Of a stretch of DNA of 64,000 nt, positions 23,993-31,426 are shown piece after piece. Every line of letters begins with the position of its first letter. The stretch's first letter is position 1. The position numbers were made by a program, and so were the translations under genes. The notes beneath the pieces are model-generated. The model saw nothing but the letters and a program-made list of their open reading frames with translations. It ran no database searches and was not told where the DNA came from. This stretch comes from JAICKM01 sp038228295 (GTDB taxonomy: Bacteria > Chloroflexota > Chloroflexia > QHBQ01 > JAICKM01): NCBI GenBank assembly GCA_038228295.1, contig JBBRPH010000027.1:1-64000 (forward strand), given 5' to 3'.

Positions 23993-24175
23993 GCAGGGTC
24001 TGGAAGCGGCTGTTAAAAGCCCTCCCACTACGCAAGTAGCGGACTTCCAGGATGACGCACTGACGGGAAGAGTTTACCGGCCACGCTTGCCAGGGTTAAG
24101 CCGATAGCTCCTCGGATGACAACAGTGTTGTGAAACCTGCTTTGAGAGGACTCGGGTGACGGCCGAGTCCTTTCT
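23993..24175 (+). ncRNA. Structured non-coding RNA, about 180 nt, family not recognised
   Basis: Between a consensus promoter and an intrinsic terminator lies a sequence with no open frame but much pairing. CTGGAAG (24000-24006) pairs with CTTCCAG (24044-24050) and encloses GGCT/AGCC and a CTAC-GCAA-GTAG hairpin with a GNRA loop. Further on, CACTG pairs with CAGTG (24121 region), enclosing CCGA-TAGCTCC-TCGG. GCAGG near the 5' end can pair with CCTGC at 24136-24140 to close the molecule. It does not resemble RNase P, tmRNA, SRP RNA or common riboswitches, and no gene follows on the plus strand. Its place between the Rep-like gene and parB suggests control of replication or partition, or a 6S-like role. 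Confidence 0.7.
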
Positions 24176-24179
24176 GTTT
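24148..24179 (+). terminator. Intrinsic terminator of the ncRNA
   Basis: GGACTCGG and CCGAGTCC form an 8-bp stem with a 7-nt loop, followed by TTTCTGTTT. It lies about 85 bp before the convergent end of parB. Confidence 0.85.
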
Positions 24180-24265
24180 GCCCAGTTTCACCTCTTGCCC
24201 CAGGCTTTCCTCCATTACATATACAAAATCAAACGGCGCGCCGCCGCTACAGCCCTCGTGTACCA

Positions 24266-25504
24266 CTAACGTTTCCGGCTCTTCGGCACCGGCTGCACGT
24301 GCCGGGTTGTGATCGTCGGTGCTTCCGCTGTTTGGGCGGCGGCCGCTGGGATTATGGGGGCGCTGCCATACGGCAGCATCACGGCCAAATGATGCGGTAG
24401 CGGCTCGCCCTCGTAACCGGGATCGCCCAGCCGCTCTTTTTCCTCAATGTACTCCATCGCCGCACGTAACTGGGCGCGTAGCCGTACCATCGGCTCTAGC
24501 ACCGCGTCCAGGTCGCGTACCTGCTGCCGGTTCAGCGGTACTTCCGTGTCTGCGCCCGGCTCGCCCAGGATCATATCGGCCTGCCGCAAAACGCCCATTA
24601 ACAGTTCAATGCGTCGCTGCGGGTCGCCGTCCTCAAAGGCTGGTAGCACACTATCGGCCGTGGGTTCCGGGGGGACGGGGGTGGCGGGTGTCGCCGGCTC
24701 CTTGTCGGTGCGGCCGGCTTTTCGGCGGGCCTGGGGTGGCCCGGCTCCCGCCTCGTCCCCGTTCAGCACCTGCGCCACAGCCCGCTCTACGGGCAGGCTC
24801 CGTTGCTCCTTCAGCAACTCCGCCGTCGCCAGTGTTTGCCGCCCGCTCAGGTCGTGGGTTTTGATCGCTTCAGCTAAGGCCAGTTGTACCGCCGGGTCAT
24901 AGGCGACCCGTGTCAAGCCGCGCGTGCGGACTTCGGTTAATTCGCCGCCCAATAACTGCTCAATAGTTGGGTCGAGGTTCAGCATCGCCATAAAGTTTCG
25001 CACTGTGCGCCCTGACAGGCCCAACCGCTTTCCTACAAACTCATCCAACTCGTTTGATGACAGCACGGCGGCTTCCTGGGCCAGATCGTCGCGGATCTCG
25101 GTGATCGCTCGCGCAAACTCCAAATCGCTTAGGTCTTTGCGTTGACGGTTCTCGATCACTCGGTCCAGCCGCATCTCGGTATCGGCCAGGTTCACCACTA
25201 GCGCCGGCACGGCATCCAGTCCTGCTTCGCGTGCCGCTCGTAGTCGCCGCTCGCCGGTCACGACGAAATAGCCGCCCTCATCGCGCCGCTGCACCGTGAT
25301 GGGCTGCAAAATGCCTCGCTCACGCACCGACGCCGTGAGTTCGGCCATCGCTTCTGCATCGAAGTGCTTGCGTGGCTGGCGCGGATCAGTGTGGATCAAG
25401 TCGGTGTTGATCAGCTTGGCATCTTTAAGCGGCTGCACCCCCTCTTCGGGACTGGCCTGCATCAGCCCTTGCCACGCACGTTGCGGCACGCGAGATCGGC
25501 TCAT
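24266..25504 (-). CDS. parB: ParB/Spo0J-family chromosome or plasmid partition protein
   Basis: 412 residues. The N-terminal ParB/Srx domain contains DPRQPRKHFDAEAMAELTAS and the CTP-binding GERRLRAAREAG motif, followed by VIENRQRKDLSDLEFARA. A central HTH domain includes KRLGLSGRTVRNFMAMLNL. An acidic/Pro-rich linker leads to a C-terminal segment probably used for dimerisation. ParB is a CTPase clamp that loads at parS and spreads. Its ATG overlaps the parA stop by 4 bases. It is longer than chromosomal ParBs (about 280-300), closer to plasmid or chromid types. A parS-like site lies at 32936. Confidence 0.92.
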   Translation of the reverse strand: MSRSRVPQRAWQGLMQASPEEGVQPLKDAKLINTDLIHTDPRQPRKHFDAEAMAELTASVRERGILQPITVQRRDEGGYFVVTGERRLRAAREAGLDAVPALVVNLADTEMRLDRVIENRQRKDLSDLEFARAITEIRDDLAQEAAVLSSNELDEFVGKRLGLSGRTVRNFMAMLNLDPTIEQLLGGELTEVRTRGLTRVAYDPAVQLALAEAIKTHDLSGRQTLATAELLKEQRSLPVERAVAQVLNGDEAGAGPPQARRKAGRTDKEPATPATPVPPEPTADSVLPAFEDGDPQRRIELLMGVLRQADMILGEPGADTEVPLNRQQVRDLDAVLEPMVRLRAQLRAAMEYIEEKERLGDPGYEGEPLPHHLAVMLPYGSAPIIPAAAAQTAEAPTITTRHVQPVPKSRKR

Positions 25505-26370
25505 GGCGCGGCCTGCCGTTTCGCCGGGCGCGGGGAGGTCGCGGCAGCATCCGGGCCACCGAAGCCCGGCGTGGTCGGCTCATCGGCCACAATCTCCGCC
25601 GCCAACTCCTGGTAGCATTTTGCTACCGGCGAATTACGCGCATACAGGCGGATCGGCACCCCCTGGCCCGGCGCTTCCGCCGCCACCACGCCGTAGCGGA
25701 TGACCGACTTGAAAATGCGCCCGCGATAGACCTGCCCAATGTTCGTTAGGATCTCGCGGTTCAGATTGCTGCGCGAGTCGTACATCGTCGGCAGGATGCC
25801 CAGGATCTTGATCTCCGGATTAAGCTGCGCCACTTCGTTCACTGTGGTGATCAGCCGATGCACTCCGCGCAACGACAGCAGGTGGGTCTGCAATGGGATC
25901 AGCACTTCGGTTGCCGCCACAAACGCATTCACGGTCAGCAGGGTCAAGCTCGGCGGGCAATCAATCAGGATGTAGTCGTAGCGGTCCAGCACCGGAGCCA
26001 GTGTGTCTTTCAGCACCCGTTCGCGCGTGTAGTTGCGGAACAGGTCCAACTCGGCCGCCGCTAGATCCAAGTTAGCCGGTACCAAGTCCATGCCCGCCAC
26101 GGGGGTCGGGTGGATAATATCAAGGATGCTGCCCTCGCGCCGCACCATTACGTTGTACAGCGTCACATCTAAGTTGTCCGGATCTAGCCCCAGCGAGTAA
26201 CTCGCCGCTGCTTGCGGGTCCAGGTCAATTAACAGCACACGCCGGCCCAGAACGGCCAGTTCGGCTCCCAGATTGACGGTGGTCGTGGTCTTACCCACGC
26301 CACCTTTCTGGTTGGCAATCGCGATAACCCGCGTCTTGGCTAGCGTCCGCCCCTGCCCAGTTTCGCTCAC
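25501..26370 (-). CDS. parA: ParA/Soj-family partition ATPase
   Basis: 289 residues. The deviant Walker A KGGVGKTTTTVNLG is near residue 20, A' is LIDLDPQAAASYSLG, and Walker B is YILIDCPPSLTLLTVNA. There is no N-terminal HTH, so it is the small ParA (Soj, type Ib-like) form that relies on another protein for operon control, possibly the MerR-like gene upstream. It binds DNA nonspecifically as an ATP dimer, and ParB stimulates its ATPase to move parS DNA. Confidence 0.95.
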   Translation of the reverse strand: MSETGQGRTLAKTRVIAIANQKGGVGKTTTTVNLGAELAVLGRRVLLIDLDPQAAASYSLGLDPDNLDVTLYNVMVRREGSILDIIHPTPVAGMDLVPANLDLAAAELDLFRNYTRERVLKDTLAPVLDRYDYILIDCPPSLTLLTVNAFVAATEVLIPLQTHLLSLRGVHRLITTVNEVAQLNPEIKILGILPTMYDSRSNLNREILTNIGQVYRGRIFKSVIRYGVVAAEAPGQGVPIRLYARNSPVAKCYQELAAEIVADEPTTPGFGGPDAAATSPRPAKRQAAP

Positions 26371-26446
26371 GGCAACCCTCTACTTAATAGTTAACCCAAC
26401 TGCCTGCATCCGTCGCCCATAAACCCTGATCCGAACTCAGCACTCG

Positions 26447-26803
26447 TCAGGCCGCCGGGCTGCGACCTTCGCGGCTGATTACGCCCAACAGTTCTAACGC
26501 CCGGCGCAAGCTATTGGCGTGGAACTCTAATAAATAAGGATCGCGATCAATCAAGATGGCGCGAATCTCGACTAAGTGCAGCCCTGCCCGTTGCAACACC
26601 AGCACCCGCTCCAGCAGGTCTAGGTCGGCGGGCGTATACTGCCGCTTCCCTTCATCATCGGCCTCGCCGTCCGCTGCCCCGTCGCGCTGCACCCGCAAGT
26701 CTAACTGCTTCTCAATGTTGCGGAGTACGCGCGCCGTCGTCATTTGCCCTCGATCAGCCAACACTGCCAGGGCATCTTGTGTACTGTAACCGCGACCTGT
26801 CAT
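26447..26803 (-). CDS. MerR-like HTH protein, probable regulator of parAB
   Basis: 118 residues. The N-terminal helix-turn-helix begins GYSTQDALAVLADRGQMTTARVLRNIEKQ. An acidic insert (DGAADGEADDEGKR) is followed by QYTPADLDLLERVLVLQRAG, the second MerR-type half with the usual QYTPADLDLL signature. There is no effector-binding C-terminal domain. It is first in the merR-parA-parB unit, 77 bp before parA, behind its own promoter, so an operon autorepressor is likely. Confidence 0.8.
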   Translation of the reverse strand: MTGRGYSTQDALAVLADRGQMTTARVLRNIEKQLDLRVQRDGAADGEADDEGKRQYTPADLDLLERVLVLQRAGLHLVEIRAILIDRDPYLLEFHANSLRRALELLGVISREGRSPAA

Positions 26804-26881
26804 GTGCGTTCCCTGTGGTTCCTCTCGCCCAGCGCAGGCGACTATTTTCCCGTTGAGGCGTTTTGTCCCCTTACACAGCCA

Positions 26882-26909
26882 ATTATAGCCGGTTTTTTTC
26901 CAGAGTCAA
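26882..26909 (-). promoter_or_regulatory. Promoter of the merR-like/parA/parB operon
   Basis: On the minus strand TTGACT and TATAAT are separated by 16 bp, 79 bp upstream of the MerR-like start codon. The spacer contains an A7 run. Confidence 0.75.
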
Positions 26910-26986
26910 ATCCCTACTACTCTAATGCGATGCCCATGTACTAACATATAGATAAGCCACCAGCCCCAACATGGTTGTCAGACCTA

Positions 26987-27015
26987 TTGACTTCATCTAT
27001 GTTTTGCAGTAGTAT
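26987..27015 (+). promoter_or_regulatory. Promoter of the AAA ATPase operon
   Basis: TTGACT (26987-26992) and TAGTAT (27010-27015) with a 17-bp spacer precede the AAA gene. It is divergent from the par promoter about 80 bp away, so the two units share one control region. Confidence 0.6.
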
Positions 27016-27116
27016 TAACATCAATGTCAAGGTGATAGCAGCGCATGGCAAGCGCAGGCCAGGTAAAAGAGACACGCAATGACGGGCGCGTGGTCGGGTT
27101 TTATGAGAGGAACCGC

Positions 27117-27989
27117 ATGACGAGCCAGTACCAAAAACTAGCGATGGCTTTCTTCCATCCATCGTTGCGCGAAGACCCCTTCAACCCCGAAGACAGCGCC
27201 CGCTATTTCTACCTCGCCGATCAGTACCGCGAAGCGCTCGACCTGCTCGTGCGCCACGTCTTGCGGCGTGGTGGCCTGTCCATCATCTACGGTGACGTCG
27301 GCCTCGGCAAAAGCAGCCTCATGGCAGTACTGCGTGGGCGCACGCGCAACAGTGACCTCTTCAAGAGCTTTGTCATGGGTGAGATTCTTGATCCCTCGCA
27401 AGTTACGGATGCTGAGTTCACTCGCCAATTGCTGATCGCTTTCGACCAGAAGCCCTATGGTAGCACACGCTCCGAACTCAGCGAACAGTTCATCATCTTC
27501 CTGCAACGCCAGGCCCGTGAAGGTCGCGTGCCGCTGCTGGTGATTGATGAAGGCCAATGCCTTTCCTACGACGGCCTCGAACGGCTGCGGATCTTCCTCA
27601 ACTATTCGCTGGACGACCACCGCATCCTCCAGATCGTCATCTTCGGCCAGCTTGAATTGCAGGAAAAGATCGCTAAAAAGCGCAATCTGGCCTCGCGCGT
27701 GCGGTTCACTATGACCCTTGCCCCGCTCAGTAGCGTTGCCCAGGTGCGCGAAATGATCGAATACCGCCTGCGGACGGCGGGCCTGATTGACGGTGTGCAA
27801 CTCTTCGCTGCCGGGGCCATTGAAGCTGTCTACAAACACTCCGGTGGCGTGCCGCGTCACATCGTGAACATTTGCTCGATGTGCTTCGACCAAGCACCGC
27901 GCCTCGACAAGCGCCAGATTGATGCCGACATGGTAGACCAGGTGGCCGCCCGCCTGATGCAAAAGGGAGCCTTGAACGATGGACGATGA
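27117..27989 (+). CDS. ExeA/TniB-like AAA+ ATPase
   Basis: ATG 27117 is preceded by GAGAGGAACCGC and gives 290 residues beginning MTSQYQKLAMAFFHPSLRED; an upstream in-frame ATG at 27045 lacks a ribosome site. FGLREDPF-like motif LREDPFNPEDSARYFY, Walker A IIYGDVGLGKSSL, Walker B PLLVIDEGQCLS and a C-terminal sensor region (GVPRHIVNICSMCFDQA) match the ExeA/TniB/MuB AAA family. Members assist transposases or secretion assembly, but no transposase is nearby. It overlaps the next small gene by 11 bases. Together they may be a DNA-processing pair linked to the ParABS region. Confidence 0.82.
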   Translation: MTSQYQKLAMAFFHPSLREDPFNPEDSARYFYLADQYREALDLLVRHVLRRGGLSIIYGDVGLGKSSLMAVLRGRTRNSDLFKSFVMGEILDPSQVTDAEFTRQLLIAFDQKPYGSTRSELSEQFIIFLQRQAREGRVPLLVIDEGQCLSYDGLERLRIFLNYSLDDHRILQIVIFGQLELQEKIAKKRNLASRVRFTMTLAPLSSVAQVREMIEYRLRTAGLIDGVQLFAAGAIEAVYKHSGGVPRHIVNICSMCFDQAPRLDKRQIDADMVDQVAARLMQKGALNDGR

Positions 27990-28371
27990 GAATTACAACC
28001 GCTCGTCACGCGGCTGGATCGAAGATCAGATGGCGAACGACCGCGCCCGTGAGGGCGAAGGCCGCCTCAAGCAGGTTGCCGTCTACTACTATCCCAAGCA
28101 ACTCATCCCGTTGGACGAGCATCTCTCACGCCTCAACAGCCGCACACGTGCCTATGACGGCCTCAAAATCAACCGCAGCACCTATTTGCGGCTCTGCGGT
28201 GCGGTCCTGATGGATCTCCTTAGCGACCCGGCTTTCGCCGGTAATATGTTTGAGCGTCTTTACGATGAAGCGGAGCTGGAACATCGCCTGCGCGAACGTC
28301 TGCGTGACCTGCTTGAACTGCAACGCGCCTATCAGGAAGGTTCCCTCCGCCCCGTTCTGCCTGACTTGTAG
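27979..28371 (+). CDS. Small partner protein of the AAA ATPase, family not recognised
   Basis: 130 residues overlapping the end of the AAA gene. The sequence is charged and helical (RGWIEDQMANDRAREGEGRL, RLYDEAELEHRLRERLRDLL). There is a short segment with the look of a ribbon or HTH (AYDGLKINRSTYLRLCGAVL). No catalytic motif is seen. Translational overlap suggests it works with the ATPase, perhaps as its DNA- or target-binding subunit. Confidence 0.65.
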   Translation: MDDENYNRSSRGWIEDQMANDRAREGEGRLKQVAVYYYPKQLIPLDEHLSRLNSRTRAYDGLKINRSTYLRLCGAVLMDLLSDPAFAGNMFERLYDEAELEHRLRERLRDLLELQRAYQEGSLRPVLPDL

Positions 28372-28780
28372 AACCTGTATCCTCGGCATTGCTCACTGAA
28401 CCCCTAATAGCATAATAAGCTAATATACTAATAAATCGGTCTGCCCGTACAGTTTCGTCTTTCCTGTATGTGCAACGCTGTGCCCAATTAAACACAAACA
28501 ACCTGCCCCCAACCTCTTGGAAAAATCCTCTCGTAACGCTATATTGCCCTAGGATGAGCTTTACATAATATACCAATATGGTTATTACTATTTTATCGGC
28601 AATTAGCTTTTCAGTGTGCTCAACAGTATAGGGTTTTACGGTAGCTTACTCAGATAATTGCTTGTGTTATGTAAACCTAATTTATCGCAGCTTCTCACAA
28701 TTGCCGTAAATCCTAGAATAGCGTGTCTATATATGCGTAACTGATCCATTTGTCTGCGTGTGCTGGCAATTGTTGCTAAT

Positions 28781-28812
28781 TATATTCTAGGAACTCGTGT
28801 TCCTAGAATATA
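28781..28812. repeat. Hairpin 1: 14-bp perfect inverted repeat, TCGT loop
   Basis: TATATTCTAGGAAC-TCGT-GTTCCTAGAATATA. Its central 18 bp (TAGGAACTCGTGTTCCTA) are identical to those of hairpin 2, while the outer arms differ but still pair. Confidence 0.9.
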
Positions 28813-28837
28813 GATGTAGTAATACGTTTGAATGCTA

Positions 28838-28869
28838 ATCGCGTTAGGAACTCGTGTTCCTAACGCGAT
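28838..28869. repeat. Hairpin 2: 14-bp perfect inverted repeat, TCGT loop
   Basis: ATCGCGTTAGGAAC-TCGT-GTTCCTAACGCGAT, centred 57 bp from hairpin 1. Shared core, different but self-complementary outer arms, and no T-tract after either. Confidence 0.9.
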
Positions 28870-28940
28870 AACCATGTAAGCGGACGATAAAATGTTCCCT
28901 TAGCTGGGGCGTTGTGCTCCAAGCAATGGAGAGCATGGGG

Positions 28941-29528
28941 CTAGGCTCCCTTCAACGACCATACAGGCCCATGTCCAGGATAGATTATGGTGCCGTTGTG
29001 GGCACGGATTTTCGCCCAACTCTGTTGTACGGGGTCCAGCGGGTCGCCCATTGTAGCCCAGGGTGGCGTTAAGTCGCCGGTAAAGGCTTCGCCCGTATCC
29101 AGTACGAGCGTGAGGCTGTCGTCTGAATGCCCCGGTGTACTCACGGTTTCACCAAGGATGTCAATTCCTTGTAGGACGCTACGACTCTCTTCAGCAGTGA
29201 CTATGAGGTTATCTGTCATGTCAATATCGCTATAGTGATCTTGTGGTTTCATGTGGCGTTGTAACAAGGGAATGCTTTGCTTTTGTGTTTCCAGCACGAT
29301 GAGTTGGAGACCGAACTGTTTCAGATCCTGGGCGAGACCCGCATGATCAGGGTGATAGTGGGTGACAAGCAAATAGGGGATGGTGGATAATTTGATGCCG
29401 GCGCGTTTGCACGTATGCTGAAATTGCGGTAGTGTGTTGGGCCAACCGGCATCAATCAGCAAATGCGGACGGTCCGTGGCGAGAACATAGTAGTTGGTGG
29501 ATGCATAGCCCACATTGACGATATTCAT
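28941..29528 (-). CDS. Metallo-beta-lactamase-fold hydrolase
   Basis: 195 residues. The metal motif is LVTHYHPDHAGL, further ligands are in STPGHSDDSLTLVLD, EAFTGDLTPP and IIYPGHGPVW, so it is a complete glyoxalase II-like MBL domain. GGGAGG precedes the start. Composition (many Lys, Ile, Gln, Asn) is less GC-biased than its neighbours, suggesting recent transfer together with the adjoining A+T-rich spacer. Substrate unknown. Confidence 0.88.
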   Translation of the reverse strand: MNIVNVGYASTNYYVLATDRPHLLIDAGWPNTLPQFQHTCKRAGIKLSTIPYLLVTHYHPDHAGLAQDLKQFGLQLIVLETQKQSIPLLQRHMKPQDHYSDIDMTDNLIVTAEESRSVLQGIDILGETVSTPGHSDDSLTLVLDTGEAFTGDLTPPWATMGDPLDPVQQSWAKIRAHNGTIIYPGHGPVWSLKGA

Positions 29529-29563
29529 TGGAGCCCCCTCCCTTCGGCTATACAGCGGTTGCC

Positions 29564-30010
29564 CTACGACCGTTCCGTGACATGACTACGCACTACATCG
29601 GCATAGATGGGCTGTACGGTGCGGATGAACAGGCCCGCGCGCTCGGCAAACTCGGCTAGCCGTGCCTCGTCTAGCGGGTACAAGGGATGTGTCTCGTAGA
29701 GGCGCACCCAGCCGCGATCCCACTCCTCCAATTCAACCCCCAGGCCGAGCGTTGCTTTGAGGTCGAACAGGCAGAAGCTGAGGCCATGGCGGATTTGCGC
29801 GTTGCGGACGGCAGTTGCTTCGCAGTGCAGGCCCAGTTCCAGCTGGAGCGTGCGTTCGTGGATCCATACTTCGTAGTGAATCGCCTCATCGCTACCGTAC
29901 CAAAGTTTGAGCAGGCGACCGTGCGGCTCAATGTGCAGCGGCTCCTCGCTTTCAGGCAAATAGGGTCGCAGGGCAGCGGGTAGGCGGCGTAGGAACTGAT
30001 ACGGCAGCAT
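29564..30010 (-). CDS. Conserved hypothetical protein downstream of lysA
   Basis: 148 residues, starting within the lysA stop (ATGA overlap), so translationally coupled. The sequence is rich in aromatic and acidic residues (LLKLWYGSDEAIHYEVWIHE, WDRGWVRLYETHPLYPLDEA) and looks like a soluble alpha/beta protein. No family recognised. Confidence 0.65.
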   Translation of the reverse strand: MLPYQFLRRLPAALRPYLPESEEPLHIEPHGRLLKLWYGSDEAIHYEVWIHERTLQLELGLHCEATAVRNAQIRHGLSFCLFDLKATLGLGVELEEWDRGWVRLYETHPLYPLDEARLAEFAERAGLFIRTVQPIYADVVRSHVTERS

Positions 30011-31266
30011 CAGGCACCTCGTGGTAGCAGGTCGGCATATGTTTCGCGGGAACGGATCAGGCAGTGAGTGGTACCGGCGACCAACACTTCGGCTGGGCGT
30101 GGGCGGCTGTTGTACTGCGAAGCCATCGCAAAGCCATACGCCCCGGCCTGCCGGATCGCCAGCAGCGCACCTTCGCCCAGCGCCGGCAATTGCCGATCCG
30201 TCGCCAAGAAGTCGGACGACTCGCAGATGGGACCGGCCAAGTCGGTCAGGTAGAAATCATCATCGGGGCTGGGCTGCTGTAGCGGTTCGATGGGGTGGTA
30301 AGCACCATAAAGCGCCGGGCGCAGCAGATCGTTCATGCCGGCATCCGCGACGAGCAGTTGCCGGTCGGCGGTGGCCGATTTGCGGTACAGAACACGAGTG
30401 AGCAGTACCCCGGCCGGTCCCATCAGGTAGCGACCGGGTTCCAATTCCAGTTGCAAGCGACGTCCGGCTAGCAAAGGGCGCAAACCGGTAGCCAGTTCGG
30501 CTGGGCCTTGTGGCGCGTCGCCCGGTTGATAGGGAATCGCCAGCCCACCGCCGATGCCCAGGCTGTGCAGCGTGATCCCTTCACCGGCCAGTGTATCCCA
30601 TAAGGCCAGCAGGCGGCGCGTAGATTCTATAATCGGTGCTATCGTCTCCATCTGTGAGCCGATATGGGCGTGTAGGCCGACCGGGCGTAGATGCGGGTGC
30701 GTGACGGCCCAGCGGGTGAGGACTAGCGCCTCATCAGGCGGCACGCCAAACTTGCTGTTCGCAGTACCGGTCGTGATATACGGATGCGTATGTGCCTCCA
30801 CATCGGGGTTGACACGCACCGCCACCGCTGCGACTGTGCCCAGCCCCGCCGCGATCTCGGCCAGCGCCGCCAACTCGCCCCGCGACTCAATATGGAAGGC
30901 GCGAATGCCCGGACCGTGCAGGGCTTCGGCCAACTCAGTGCGGGTTTTGCCCACGCCGGCAAAGACAATGCGGTCCGCCGGAAAGCCACTATGCTGCGCC
31001 ACGTACAATTCGCCGCCGGAGACCACGTCTACACTTGCACCGCGCTCGGCCAGCAGGCGGGCCAGGGTCGGGTTGCTGTTGGCTTTGAGCGCATAGCAGA
31101 TGCGTAGCGGCACGCCGAGGTTGCCGAGGTGCTCAATCAGGCTATCGTAAGCGGCTTCGAATGTGGCCCGGCTGTAGACATAAAGCGGTGTGCCATACTC
31201 GGCGACCAACGCCGCCAGCGGCACATTTTCAGCGCAAAGCTGCCCTTCCTGATAGTGGAACATCAT
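30010..31266 (-). CDS. lysA: Diaminopimelate decarboxylase
   Basis: 418 residues, fold III PLP enzyme. The PLP lysine is in RICYALKANSNPTLARL, the glycine-rich phosphate loop is LGIGGGLAIPY, and the substrate/dimer motif GPICESSDFLA carries the conserved Cys-Glu. Also EPGRYLMGPAG. It converts meso-diaminopimelate to L-lysine, the last step of lysine synthesis. A TGGTATACT extended -10 lies upstream on the minus strand (31347-31352). The length is normal. Confidence 0.94.
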   Translation of the reverse strand: MMFHYQEGQLCAENVPLAALVAEYGTPLYVYSRATFEAAYDSLIEHLGNLGVPLRICYALKANSNPTLARLLAERGASVDVVSGGELYVAQHSGFPADRIVFAGVGKTRTELAEALHGPGIRAFHIESRGELAALAEIAAGLGTVAAVAVRVNPDVEAHTHPYITTGTANSKFGVPPDEALVLTRWAVTHPHLRPVGLHAHIGSQMETIAPIIESTRRLLALWDTLAGEGITLHSLGIGGGLAIPYQPGDAPQGPAELATGLRPLLAGRRLQLELEPGRYLMGPAGVLLTRVLYRKSATADRQLLVADAGMNDLLRPALYGAYHPIEPLQQPSPDDDFYLTDLAGPICESSDFLATDRQLPALGEGALLAIRQAGAYGFAMASQYNSRPRPAEVLVAGTTHCLIRSRETYADLLPRGA

Positions 31267-31346
31267 GGTATACTCCCTAGTGGCTGGTGGATATTACGCC
31301 GCAGCCGGCTTGTGACGGCGGCGCGGTCGCCGGTTCTTACCGTCTC

Positions 31347-31352
31347 AGTATA
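31347..31352 (-). promoter_or_regulatory. Extended -10 of lysA
   Basis: The minus strand reads TGGTATACT. The same TGGTATAxT pattern recurs at several genes in the window. Confidence 0.55.
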
Positions 31353-31426
31353 CCAGAACCGCCGCTACTCGATGCCTGGGCCGGCCTACTATCGCCGATC
31401 CCTACCTTGATTGAGAATAGCTTCTT

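Larger units (their letters stand above)
28372..28940. other. A+T-rich convergent spacer with hairpins
   Basis: About 570 bp clearly richer in A+T than its surroundings, without open frames. It contains two long hairpins (28781-28812, 28838-28869), a partial copy TCCTAGAATA (28711-28720), and repeated GGCAATT words. No DnaA box or parS was found in it. Confidence 0.6.

Noticed and set aside
23993..24175. RNase P RNA, tmRNA, SRP RNA or cobalamin riboswitch
   Set aside because: Diagnostic conserved segments of these families are missing, and no gene follows for a riboswitch to control. 6S RNA could not be excluded.
27117..27989. Tn7/Tn5053-type transposon ATPase as part of an intact element
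   Set aside because: No tniA/tnsB-like transposase and no terminal inverted repeats were found.
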